64,000 nucleotides of DNA from Streptomyces monomycini. GTDB lineage: Bacteria; Actinomycetota; Actinomycetes; Streptomycetales; Streptomycetaceae. How positions within the stretch are numbered: the stretch's first letter is position 1; every line of letters starts with the position of its first letter. Position numbers and translations under genes: made by a program. Below the pieces are notes generated by a model, which searched no databases, had not been told where the DNA came from, and worked only from the letters and a program-made list of their open reading frames with translations. Below are positions 53,345-61,694 of this stretch, piece after piece. The stretch covers positions 307,918-371,917 of the forward strand of contig NZ_JAFIQY010000005.1 in the NCBI RefSeq assembly GCF_022271435.1, given 5' to 3'.

Positions 53345-55353
53345 CCGCCACGCAGCTCACCGTCAGCGTCGCGGACCCCGCGACCGACCGCACGGTCATC
53401 GGGGAGAACCTCTCGCTGCCGCTGTTCCGTACGCTGTCCGGGGTCCTGGCAGGCCACCCGTACCTGAAGGTCGTCGTCGACCGTGCCGAGGACACCTGGC
53501 ACCTGCTCGACACGGCCGCCCACCCCTTCCACGTGAACTACATCGCCACCCGCGTCCTCGGTATGGACATGGCCGAACTCGACGCCCGGCTGGACGAGTT
53601 CAACGCGTCCGTCTACATGGAACCCGGACGCCGCTTCCTGCTCGGGGTGCTGTCCCTGCACACCGACGAGGACCGGGAGGGCCGCGAGCGCACCTTCCTC
53701 GTGCTGGAGACGACCGAGGCCGACACCATGCACGGGGAGTTGCTGGAGTTCTTCTACTCCTTCGTCCGGGAGCGCGTCGACGGCAGGCTGCCGCTCCTGC
53801 TCAAGCCCGCCAACCACGGCCAGGAGGAGGCACTGGCCTCGGTCAGTGAGCAGCGGGTGCCGCGCATCCTCGGTCACGAACTCTTCGGCTCCAGGATCCG
53901 CGTGCCGCTCAACGCCGGGGAAGCCACCGGCCGGCTGCGCTGCTTCACGACCGTGGCGGAGTACGAGGCGGCGGCCGGCGGGCTCGGCTGGTCGGACATC
54001 GTCGCCATGCCCTGCCTGCCGGACGGCGTGCAGCGGGTGGCCGGGTTCGTCAACACCGCGCCCATCACCCCGCTCTCCCACACCAACGTCCTCGCCTCCG
54101 GGTGGGGCATCCCCAACGCGATCGTCCGCGACCTGGACCAGCTCGTCCAGAAGGACGGTTTGGACGGGGCCTGGGTCCGCTACCGGGTCAGCGAGGACGA
54201 GATCACCCTGGAGCGGCTGGAGCAGGCCCCCGAACTGCGGGCCCCGGCCTGGCACCAGCAGCGCATCCGCCTGGAACCGCCGCTCCTGGAGGACGCGCCC
54301 GTGCTCTCCCTGCACCGGCTGCGCAGCGCCGACCGGGTCCGTTACGGCACCAAGGCGGCCAACCTCGGAGAGCTGCACCACGTGCTCGACAGCCGCACGG
54401 CCGACCTCACCGCGTTCTACGGCCGCCCCCGCCCGCCCCGTAAGAACCTGTACGGGCACCTCGCGGCCTGGCTCGGCCTGGGCGTGCCCTCCGCCACCGA
54501 ACTCCGCGCGGCCGCGTCCTCCTTCGTGGCCGGCACCGTCGCGGCCCCCGAGGGAGTGGCCCTGCCGTTCTCCCTCCTGCACCGTTTCCTGACCTCCTCC
54601 CCCGCGCTCCAGCAGGGCATCGGCAAGCTGAAGATGGCGCTCGAACTCGACGCCATGGACGTCCTCGACCCGCTCTGCCTGCAGATCCAGCACCTGATCC
54701 GGCACACCGCGATGCCCGGCTCCGTCGCCGGGGAGATCACCCGGGCCTTCCCCGCCCCGCTCGCCGCGGGCGGCCGTCTCGTGGTGCGCTCCTCCTCCAA
54801 CGCCGAGGACCTGCCGGGCTTCTCCGCGGCAGGGGTCTACGAATCCGTCACCACCGTCCACGGCACCGGCGAACTCCTCGACGCCGTACGGCAGGTGTGG
54901 GCCTCCCTGCTCTCGCCGCGCAGTGTGCGGCTGCGCCACCAGGTGGGCATATCCCTGGACGACACCTACATGGGCGTGATCATCCAGGAGTACGTCCCCG
55001 CCGCGCTCGGCGGTGTCCTGGTGACCTGCGACCCCACCCGGCGCGAGGACTTCCGCAACGTCTACCTCAACTGTTCACCGGGCTCGCCCGAACAGGTCGT
55101 CGAGGGGGAGGTGCTGCCGCAGCAGTACCTCTACAACACCGTCGAGGGCGGCGGACGCACCGTCGCCCTCGGTTCCTGGAGCGAGGGCCTGCCCGCCGCC
55201 ACGCGGGCCCGGCTCGCCGACCTGTCCCTGACCGGCCGGCTGCTGCAGTCCCACTTCAGCGCCCCCGACGTGGACGACCCGCTGGACATCGAGTGGCTGC
55301 TGACCGACCAGGGCGACTTCCGCCTGGTCCAGATCCGCCCCTACGCGCTGTGA
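53341..55353 (+). CDS. Dikinase-like protein: phosphohistidine swivel domain then PEP/pyruvate-type ATP-binding domain
   Basis: The 670-residue protein has an N-terminal region (1-170) with no match I recognise. Next is a swivelling domain near residues 230-270 with the phosphohistidine motif PLSHTNVLASGWGIPNA. The C-terminal PPDK-type ATP-grasp domain (about 330-670) has KAANLGEL, RSSSNAEDLPGFSAAGVYES and IIQEYVPAALGGVLVTCDPT. This order is the reverse of PEP synthase and pyruvate phosphate dikinase and resembles plant glucan water dikinases. It lacks a PEP-binding barrel. It should transfer phosphate from ATP to its own His and then to a substrate. Overlaps of 4 bases on both sides show tight coupling. 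Confidence 0.82.
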   Translation: MTATQLTVSVADPATDRTVIGENLSLPLFRTLSGVLAGHPYLKVVVDRAEDTWHLLDTAAHPFHVNYIATRVLGMDMAELDARLDEFNASVYMEPGRRFLLGVLSLHTDEDREGRERTFLVLETTEADTMHGELLEFFYSFVRERVDGRLPLLLKPANHGQEEALASVSEQRVPRILGHELFGSRIRVPLNAGEATGRLRCFTTVAEYEAAAGGLGWSDIVAMPCLPDGVQRVAGFVNTAPITPLSHTNVLASGWGIPNAIVRDLDQLVQKDGLDGAWVRYRVSEDEITLERLEQAPELRAPAWHQQRIRLEPPLLEDAPVLSLHRLRSADRVRYGTKAANLGELHHVLDSRTADLTAFYGRPRPPRKNLYGHLAAWLGLGVPSATELRAAASSFVAGTVAAPEGVALPFSLLHRFLTSSPALQQGIGKLKMALELDAMDVLDPLCLQIQHLIRHTAMPGSVAGEITRAFPAPLAAGGRLVVRSSSNAEDLPGFSAAGVYESVTTVHGTGELLDAVRQVWASLLSPRSVRLRHQVGISLDDTYMGVIIQEYVPAALGGVLVTCDPTRREDFRNVYLNCSPGSPEQVVEGEVLPQQYLYNTVEGGGRTVALGSWSEGLPAATRARLADLSLTGRLLQSHFSAPDVDDPLDIEWLLTDQGDFRLVQIRPYAL

Positions 55354-56699
55354 GCCGCCGCCTCCCGCGCTCCGCGGCGCGGCCCGCGGCCACGCCCCTG
55401 ACCGGCACCGCCCGGCGCATCATCCGGCTCAACTACGGCTTCCAGCTGCTGTTCAACCTGCTGTGGTGGATGCCGGTGTTCTACGCCTACCAGAAGGACG
55501 CCGGGCTCTCCGACGGGCAGATCTTCGGTATTCAGAGCATCTACTACGTGGCCTTCTGCCTCTTCGAGATACCGACCGGGCTGATCGCCGACCGGATCGG
55601 TACCCGCAACTGTCTGCGGGCCGGCGCCGTCGTGATGACGGCCGCGAATCTCGCGCCGGTGGTCAGTTCCTCGTACTCCGGTTTCCTCGTCCACTTCCTC
55701 GCCATCGCCGCCGGCCGCTCGCTCACCTCGGGCGCGGCCAGTGCCTACCTGTACGACGGGCTGCGCGCCGAGGGGTGCGAGGAGCACTACCTCAAGGCGG
55801 AGGGGACCGCCCGGGCACTCGGACTCGCCGCGAAGATCCTGTGCTGGCCCCTGGTCGGGCCGCTGATGGTCCTCCTCCACCCGGCCCCGTACCTGCTGAG
55901 CGCCCTGAGCGCGGCGGGTTCCCTGGTCTGCGTCATCGCCCTGCCCCGCTCTGCGACGTCCTCCAAGGCTCACGCCACGACCTCGCCGGGCCGGACCGGA
56001 AAGCCCCGGGCACCACGGGGCGGGCGTGGCACCTCGCTGGGCGACGCGAAGGCCGCGCTGCGCTGCGTCGTCTCCTCGCCGTGGCTGGCGCTGGTCATGG
56101 TGCAGGGCGTGGCCGTGTTCACCCTGTCCAGGATCTGCCAGGTCAACCTCTTCCAGCCGATCCTGCTCGACCACGGCATCGGCGAGTCCGCGCACGGCGG
56201 GGTACTGGCCGCCATGACGGTGGCGGAGGCCATCGGCTCGGCACGCCCCCAGTGGCTGGGCCGCCGCCTGACACCGGTGGCCTGGGTCTCCGTCCTCAGC
56301 CTCGTCCTCGCGGGCACGCTGGCGGGCATCACCCTCGGCGGGCCCTGGACGGTCGTCGCCCTGCTGTGCGTGTTCGCCGCCGCGGCCGGCTTCGCCTACC
56401 CGATCCAGCGCAAGCTGGTCAACGACGCCGTGCCTGCCGGTGCCCCACGGGCGACGCTGCTGTCGGTCGAGTCGATCGTGGACCGCGCGGTGTGCGCGCT
56501 GGCGGCCGTCGCCGTGGGCGCCTATCTCTCCGCAGGCCACCTGGACGCCCTGCTCTGGCACAGCGCCCTGGCGACCGCGGTGCTGCTCGGCGCCTTCCAA
56601 CTGGTGCTGCGCAGCACGAGGATGCGGCGCGGTGCTGAGGGGATGACGCAGGAGGCGAAGCCCTCCGCGACGGACTCGCATCCCAAAGCCGCCGTGTAG
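55350..56699 (+). CDS. Major facilitator superfamily transporter
   Basis: The 449-residue membrane protein has about 12 hydrophobic helices and the MFS signature after helix 2 (GLIADRIGTRNCLRAG, a variant of GxxxDRxGRR), with a long cytoplasmic loop in the middle (about 190-225, Ser/Gly/Arg-rich). It is the last gene of the rightward operon, with GTG 55350 overlapping the dikinase stop by 4 bases. Export of the pathway product or self-resistance is the likely role, inferred from context. A 16-bp hairpin follows the stop. Confidence 0.88.
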   Translation: MSRRLPRSAARPAATPLTGTARRIIRLNYGFQLLFNLLWWMPVFYAYQKDAGLSDGQIFGIQSIYYVAFCLFEIPTGLIADRIGTRNCLRAGAVVMTAANLAPVVSSSYSGFLVHFLAIAAGRSLTSGAASAYLYDGLRAEGCEEHYLKAEGTARALGLAAKILCWPLVGPLMVLLHPAPYLLSALSAAGSLVCVIALPRSATSSKAHATTSPGRTGKPRAPRGGRGTSLGDAKAALRCVVSSPWLALVMVQGVAVFTLSRICQVNLFQPILLDHGIGESAHGGVLAAMTVAEAIGSARPQWLGRRLTPVAWVSVLSLVLAGTLAGITLGGPWTVVALLCVFAAAAGFAYPIQRKLVNDAVPAGAPRATLLSVESIVDRAVCALAAVAVGAYLSAGHLDALLWHSALATAVLLGAFQLVLRSTRMRRGAEGMTQEAKPSATDSHPKAAV

Positions 56700-56704
56700 G
56701 ACGT

Positions 56705-56742
56705 CCGCACGCCCGCGCCCGCATCGGGGCGCGGGCGTGCGG
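56705..56742. terminator. 16-bp perfect hairpin after the MFS gene
   Basis: The arm at 56705-56720 pairs with 56727-56742 across a 6-base loop, 5 bases after the stop. It is followed by several copies of GCGGGCGTGCG up to about 56810. Confidence 0.85.
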
Positions 56743-56824
56743 GGGTAGGAGCGCGGGCGTGCGAGCGCGGGCGTGCGGACGGGCGTGCGGGCGTGCGTAC
56801 GGGCGCAGGCGCGCACGCAACGGT

Positions 56825-57469
56825 TCAGGCGCGCCGGTGAGACCCGTACGTCAGGGACTCGATCACTCGCACCGGAAGGTAGGCGGGGCCGAAGGGCCGT
56901 CCGACCCGATAGGCCACATAACCGAGCGAAGCCGCCACGTACGTCTCCTTGGCGGTCTCCCCCTCGTACACGAGGCGGCAGCCGTGCGCCGCGGCCTTGG
57001 CGCGCTTCCAGAGGGCGGGCGCCGGCTTACGCTCCGCCTCGGTGCGCGGAGTGAGGATCCGGTCGCCGAAGTCCTTCCAGGCGAACGGGGCCGGCCCCTT
57101 CCACGCGCCGTCGACCTCCTTCTTCAGGGCGGCAGCGCGCTCGGCGTCCGTCGTGCCCCACGAGGACGGCACGTTGGTGATCAGCCCGACCTTGATGTGC
57201 CGCTCCCGCAACGCGCGCAGGTACGCGGCTGCACCCGGCAGGTAGCTGATGCCGGAGTCCGCGGCCGTGTGCACCAGGGTCTCGCCCAGATCGAAGTAGA
57301 CGATGGCACAGCCACGCGCCGAAGGTGCCCGCGTACCGACCGGAGCGCCGTGCGACACGGCCGCCGGCACGGCCGCACTCGCCGTGGTACCCAGCACGAC
57401 CGACGCCACCACGGCGGCCGGCAACGCGAAACCGGTACGGAAGAAGCCACGGAAGGGGGTTCTCTGCAT
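56825..57469 (-). CDS. Secreted HAD-family hydrolase
   Basis: The 214-residue protein has a signal peptide (about 1-32, basic start MQRTPFRGFFR, hydrophobic core, ASA cleavage) and a haloacid-dehalogenase-like domain. Motif I is YFDLGETLVHT, with Gly at the position of the second catalytic Asp. Motif II is LITNVPSSWG and motif III/IV KDFGDRILTPR with YEGETAKETYVAASLG. The Gly substitution at the general acid/base position suggests a changed or reduced phosphatase activity. It follows the biosynthetic locus but is convergent with it, so a role there is not supported. Confidence 0.82.
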   Translation of the reverse strand: MQRTPFRGFFRTGFALPAAVVASVVLGTTASAAVPAAVSHGAPVGTRAPSARGCAIVYFDLGETLVHTAADSGISYLPGAAAYLRALRERHIKVGLITNVPSSWGTTDAERAAALKKEVDGAWKGPAPFAWKDFGDRILTPRTEAERKPAPALWKRAKAAAHGCRLVYEGETAKETYVAASLGYVAYRVGRPFGPAYLPVRVIESLTYGSHRRA

Positions 57470-57680
57470 GGCGTTCGGCGCCTCTCTCTTCGACGCGCCA
57501 CTCGGACGCGTCCATGCCGGCTGCGTGACAAACAGATACGCAAAGTGCCCCAACAGCCCCTTGCGCACCCGGAAGAGACCCTCTCCCCCGTCATCGCTGC
57601 TTCCCGCCATACCCCTGAACGGCACACGCCACTCGCCGGCACGCCACCGAGCACCACGACGGTCAGCGTGGCGTGTGGCG

Positions 57681-57706
57681 GGCCGCCCGGTCGCGACCGG
57701 GCGGCC
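57681..57706 (-). terminator. Perfect palindromic hairpin after the MDR oxidoreductase
   Basis: A 26-bp perfect palindrome (GGCCGCCCGGTCG and its complement) lies 9 bases beyond the stop of the minus-strand oxidoreductase gene. It can form an 11-bp stem with a small loop. Confidence 0.8.
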
Positions 57707-57715
57707 GGCCGCCGC

Positions 57716-58636
57716 TCACAGGGCGATCACGATCTTGCCGTGAACATGCCTTTCGGCCTGCGTCGTCACGGCTTCGCGAATCCGCTCGACCGGGAAGGTC
57801 GCCGCGATCGGCACCGTGATCCCGCCGGAACGGATCGCGTCGGTGATCCGTTCCAGGGCGCCCGGAGCCGCGTCGAGGGCGCCTGCCTTGCGCACGCCGG
57901 GCGGCGGGGCGGGCCCGTCGGCCACGACGGAGATCCGCTCGGGTGTCACGCCGAGCTTGAGCGCGGTCTCGGCTGCCTCCCTGCCGAACAGGTCGGTTGC
58001 GGCGGTGATCCCCTCGGGCGCCAGGGCCCGCACCCGGTCCGCCAGGCCGGGGCCGTACGCCACGGGTTCGGCGCCCAGCCCGCGCAGGAATCCGAACGTC
58101 CCCTCGGAGGCGGTGCCGAGCACCCGGGCGCCCGCCAGCTTCGCCAGCTGCACGGCGAAGATGCCCACGCCGCCCGCCGCCCCACCGATCAGGACGGTGT
58201 CCCCGGCGCGGAGCCCGATCGCGGCGAGCGCGGCGGCGGCCGTCAGACCGGACACCGGAAGCACGCCCGCCACCTCGTCGCCGATGCCCTCCGGGATGGG
58301 CCACAGCGTTGCCGTGGGCGTCTTGACCAGCACGAAGTCGGCGACGGAACGGCCGATCGCAGCCCCGTACACCCGGTCGCCGGCCGCGAATCCCGTGGCT
58401 TCGGCGCCCACTTCGTCCACCACTCCGGCGAAGTCGCTGCCGAACCCGGCCGGCAAGGTGATGCCGAACCGCGCCGCCATGCCGGGCTGCGTGGTGATCT
58501 GCCAGTCCATCGGATTCAGCCCGGCGGCAGTGACCCGGACACGAACCTCGTCCGGAGCGGCGTGCGGCTCGGGTATCTCCTGCACCTCAAGTACTTCGGG
58601 ACCGCCGAATCGCCGGTAACGCACAGCTCTACTCAT
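57716..58636 (-). CDS. NADP-dependent MDR oxidoreductase (quinone-oxidoreductase type)
   Basis: The 306-residue protein is a zinc-free medium-chain dehydrogenase of the quinone oxidoreductase class: GLNPMDWQI, GSDFAGVVDEVG, and the nucleotide-binding motif GGAAGGVGIFAVQLAK. It lacks catalytic Cys and structural zinc ligands. It probably reduces quinones or enones with NADPH. ATG 58636 follows AGGAGG by 8 bases; upstream codons have no family similarity. It is divergent from a TetR gene with two operator-like boxes between them, so that regulator probably controls it. Confidence 0.92.
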   Translation of the reverse strand: MSRAVRYRRFGGPEVLEVQEIPEPHAAPDEVRVRVTAAGLNPMDWQITTQPGMAARFGITLPAGFGSDFAGVVDEVGAEATGFAAGDRVYGAAIGRSVADFVLVKTPTATLWPIPEGIGDEVAGVLPVSGLTAAAALAAIGLRAGDTVLIGGAAGGVGIFAVQLAKLAGARVLGTASEGTFGFLRGLGAEPVAYGPGLADRVRALAPEGITAATDLFGREAAETALKLGVTPERISVVADGPAPPPGVRKAGALDAAPGALERITDAIRSGGITVPIAATFPVERIREAVTTQAERHVHGKIVIAL

Positions 58637-58660
58637 CGAAGCCGCCTCCTGGGCAGTGAT

Positions 58661-58708
58661 GGGACTTGGTCTCATCGACCGTACACCAACGACGGGACCA
58701 AGTCCCGT
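58661..58708. promoter_or_regulatory. Two operator-like boxes between MDR oxidoreductase and TetR
   Basis: GGGACTTGGTCTC at 58661-58673 and ACGGGACCAAGTCCCGT at 58692-58708 share the pattern GGGAC-N3-GTCCC. The second is a perfect 7-3-7 palindrome. Their centres are 33 bp apart, about three helical turns. TACACT follows 6 bases before the TetR ATG and could be a -10 box for a leaderless transcript. Confidence 0.7.
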
Positions 58709-58719
58709 ACACTGTTCCC

Positions 58720-59289
58720 ATGGCTCGCTGGCAACCCGACGCACCAGGACGACTCGCCGCCGCCGCCCTCGACCTCTTCGAGGAGCGCGGCTACGAGAAC
58801 ACGACCGTGATCGACATCGCGGAGCGCGCGGGGCTCACCAAGAGCACGTTCTTCCGGCACTTCCCGGACAAGCGCGAGGTGCTCTTCGGCGGAGGCACGG
58901 TGGCAGGTCTGCTCGTCGAAGGGATCGCCTCGGCGCCGTCGGCGGCCGGGCCGCTCGACGCGGTGGCGGACGCCCTCGACGCGCTCGGCCGGACGTTCTT
59001 CACCGCCGACCGCCGCGAGTTCAGCGGCCGGCGCCAGGCCGTACTGAACGCCCATACGGAACTGCGGGAACGCGAAGCCCTGAAAAGGATCGACCTCACC
59101 GCCTCGATGATCGAGGCACTCCACCGCCGCGGAGTCCCGGACCTGACCGCGCGCGTGGCCGCGAGACTGGGCGCGCTCGTCTGGGAGATCGCCTACGATC
59201 GATGGATCGACGCCGACAACAGCGAGGGCTTCGGCCCGCTGGCACGGCAAGCGCTCGCCGAAGTACGCGCCGCCGGAGCCGTGCGTTAG
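58720..59289 (+). CDS. TetR-family regulator
   Basis: The 189-residue protein has a TetR helix-turn-helix in residues 9-55 (LDLFEERGYENTTVIDIAER, AGLTKSTFFRHFPDKREVLF) and a C-terminal helical ligand domain. ATG 58720 gives the canonical N-terminus; it lacks a ribosome-binding site but sits 6 bases after a TACACT box. It is divergent from the quinone-type oxidoreductase. The overlapping operator boxes suggest it represses both genes in response to an electrophile or quinone. Confidence 0.93.
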   Translation: MARWQPDAPGRLAAAALDLFEERGYENTTVIDIAERAGLTKSTFFRHFPDKREVLFGGGTVAGLLVEGIASAPSAAGPLDAVADALDALGRTFFTADRREFSGRRQAVLNAHTELREREALKRIDLTASMIEALHRRGVPDLTARVAARLGALVWEIAYDRWIDADNSEGFGPLARQALAEVRAAGAVR

Positions 59290-59508
59290 GAGCCGGCTTC
59301 AAAGATCGTCCTGGTGGTGGATCATGACGCCGTGGGACATCATGAATTCACCGGCCTGGCAGCCCCGTAGCCGGCGTTCTCGTCGCCCCAGGAGTTGCGT
59401 ACGGGTTACATGAATTGCCTGGCGACACGTGGACGCACAGCGCCCTCCACGCGCTCAGGTACCGATGGGCCTGCTCACTGCCTACCACCCCGTGACTCCG
59501 AACGGCCC

Positions 59509-59790
59509 ATGGCCGACGCCTCGTTGCAGCTGGGAATCGTCCCCGAGCAGCCCGCCGAGGAGTGGACCGGCCTGGCCATCGACATCGCCGGTGCCCACGG
59601 GGAGCGCCTGCGCACGGAATGGGCCTACGAGGAGATCGCGACGGCGACGGACCGCGCACGGGCAGAGGCGAACGCGCCGGTCGTGGTTGGCTGCGCGACA
59701 AGCGGCTTTTCGAAGAGGCGTCGCGGACGATGTCATCGCGGGAGAGGAGGACGAGGGGAAAACGTTCCAGCAGCGTTGGGAGAAATGTGA
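59509..59790 (+). pseudogene. Fragment of an unrecognised gene
   Basis: From ATG 59509 the frame reads as a good protein for about 65 codons (EEWTGLAIDIAGAHGERLRT, EWAYEEIATATDRARAEANA, then PVVVG) and then loses coherence; similarity seems to continue in another frame as WLRDKRLFEEA. I do not recognise the family. It is marked broken because the remaining tail to 59790 is Arg/Gly-rich and unlike a real C-terminus. Confidence 0.4.
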
Positions 59791-60344
59791 ACCCCGTCTT
59801 GTTGCGAGGGCCCTCGGAGCCATGGCCCGGGAGACCGCCGGGCCGTGCCACCGATGCCGTACTGCTGACTGGCAGCCCGTTCCCCCACCGGCAGCGAAGG
59901 CCCTCGCCGATTTCCCCACTGCTGGAAGGCCCCGTCCGGAAAGCCTGGGACGGTAACCACTGCTTTCTCCCCACTCACTGGAGGCACTCCGCACCTACCG
60001 GTCCCCCACCCCGGTCGGCGTGCTCTGGGAGCTGACCATCGATGAGTGGCAACAGTGGGATACAGCCAAGCCGCCGAGGAGAAGATCTTCGCGTTTCGCC
60101 TGGCCGACGAGGAGAAGCGTGAGGCATTGCCCCGCCTGGCCCGCTATTTCCTGGTACGGGACAGCGCCCATGTGTCCCACATCGCCGGCACACTCGCAGC
60201 GAGCGAAATGTCCTCCGTCAAAGGCGCGCACGTGGACGCCACCTGGTCACTCGTCCGCCGGGCAGGCCTCGACACTCTGGAACTGCTCCAGGTGCCGGCT
60301 TCCACGGTCCACGCCCTGATGGCGGACCTGGATGCGGCGATCTC

Positions 60345-60653
60345 CAGCATCACAAAGAAGGTGACGCCCCAGGCCCGGACATCATCGAGAATCTTCTCTG
60401 TCTGTGCTCGAACTGCCATATTCGCTTCGACCACGGCGCCCGGATCATCAATGACGACTTCATGGTGATCGACGCCCTCTCAGGTCGGGAGCTCCGCGCG
60501 CTCACCATCCATCCCTGGCATTACATCGGCCGGACATACCTGCGCTACCACCGGGATCGGTGGAGCGGTCAGATCGCGACGTCGGCGCGGGGTGACCACC
60601 GGGTGCGTACATCGGTAGAGAATTCGGAAACGGCTCCGCTCCACGACCGCTAG
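60345..60653 (+). pseudogene. HNH endonuclease C-terminal fragment
   Basis: The frame reads GPDIIENLLCLCSNCHIRFDHGA in two overlapping parts (GPDIIENLLCLCSNCH and CHIRFDHGARIINDD), then LRALTIHPWHYIGRTYLRYH and a stop at 60653. Asn-Leu-Leu-Cys, CxxC-H and the following Asp-His match the C-terminal end of HNH nucleases of modification-dependent restriction type. The upstream His-Asn part and any reader domain are not present in frame, so it is a remnant. Confidence 0.65.
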
Positions 60654-60980
60654 GTTGCCTCGCGTCAACGGGGCAGGATGCGGCCCGAAACAGCAAGGTT
60701 CATGAGGAATGCCGGGCAAGCCGTGCGCGCGGCCTCGCCTCATCGCGTCCCACTGCCCCGCCGTCACTCCTTCGGGTGCTGGTGATGCGGTCCGTCGTTT
60801 TCGGGGTGGCAGCGTGCTGATGATGGCTTACGTCATGTCGGGGCCGAGCTGTTGTGGACGACGATGCTCGGGTCAGCGGCACGGGCGGGCGACGTCCGGG
60901 CCGCCCACCGTGCGGTGGCAGCCTCGACGGGGCCGCGCGGAACAGAAGTTCTGGGCAGGAGCGAATGCAGGGATGCGGCT

Positions 60981-61694
60981 GTGCACCTGACTCCACACGA
61001 ACAAGAACGTCTGATGCTGCACGTGGCGGCCGATGTCGCCGAGAAGCGCCGGGCCCGGGGGGTGCGGCTCAACTACCCGGAGTCCATGGCGCTGTTGATC
61101 GCGCACGTTCTGGAGGGGGCCCGGGACGGCAGGACCGTCGCCGAGCTGATGTCCTCCGGGCGGAAGCTGCTGACCCGTGAGGAGGTGATGGACGGCGTGC
61201 CGGAGATGATCGAGAACGTGCAGGTGGAGGCCACCTTCCCCGACGGTACGAAGCTGGTGACCATCCACGACCCCTTTCCCGCCGTGGGCCAGGACGAGGA
61301 GTTGGCCGTCCTCCCGGGGAAGGTGGACTTCTCGCCCCGGGCGGACGACGCGGTGGTGGTGTTCAACGAGCGCCACCGGGAGGGGGACCAGATCACCACG
61401 CTGACGGTCGAGAATCCGACCGACCGCCCCGTCCAGGTCGGTTCGCACTACCACTTCGCCGAGGCCAACGACGGGCTGAAGTTCCCCCGTGACAAGGCGT
61501 GGGGCAAGCGGCTGAACGTCCCCGCCGGCAGTTCCGTACGGTTCGAGCCCGGTATCACCGAGGAGGTCGAACTCGTCCCCATCGAGGGCGAGAGGGTGGT
61601 GCACGGCCTGCGCGGCAAGGTCAAGGGGCTGCCCGAGAAGATCGACGGGTCGCTCGACCACCTCAGGGGTTCGTTCGACGAGGAGCGGGTGTGA
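60981..61694 (+). CDS. ureAB: Urease gamma and beta subunits, fused
   Basis: The 237-residue protein joins the gamma subunit (1-100: [48 protein letters not shown]) and the beta subunit (about 105-215: [25 protein letters not shown]). It assembles with UreC to hydrolyse urea to ammonia and carbamate. Fused gamma-beta urease occurs in some actinobacteria. GTG 60981 follows AGGGA by 8 bases and begins the canonical gamma subunit; the open frame upstream is not conserved. The stop overlaps the ureC GTG by 4 bases. Confidence 0.95.
   Translation: MHLTPHEQERLMLHVAADVAEKRRARGVRLNYPESMALLIAHVLEGARDGRTVAELMSSGRKLLTREEVMDGVPEMIENVQVEATFPDGTKLVTIHDPFPAVGQDEELAVLPGKVDFSPRADDAVVVFNERHREGDQITTLTVENPTDRPVQVGSHYHFAEANDGLKFPRDKAWGKRLNVPAGSSVRFEPGITEEVELVPIEGERVVHGLRGKVKGLPEKIDGSLDHLRGSFDEERV

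Larger units (their letters stand above)
59290..60980. other. Decayed region upstream of the urease genes
   Basis: Protein-like stretches occur in all three forward frames and switch frame several times: ADASLQLGIVPEQPAEEW (from 59509), LEALRTYRSPTPVGVLWELT (about 59980), EEKIFAFRLADEEKREALPR (from about 60075) and an HNH nuclease end (60345-60653). No single frame supports an intact gene. The last 330 bases (60654-60980) appear non-coding and should hold the urease promoter. Confidence 0.6.

Noticed and set aside
53053..54939. A 628-codon antisense frame opposite the dikinase-like gene
   Set aside because: It lacks domain motifs and has the Val/Gly/Arg-rich composition of GC-driven shadow frames.
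51970..55353. A 1127-codon forward open frame suggesting a giant fusion protein
   Set aside because: Its first 457 codons are Arg/Gly-rich and overlap the ATP-grasp gene in another frame. The dikinase-like protein begins at the ATG overlapping the ATP-grasp stop.
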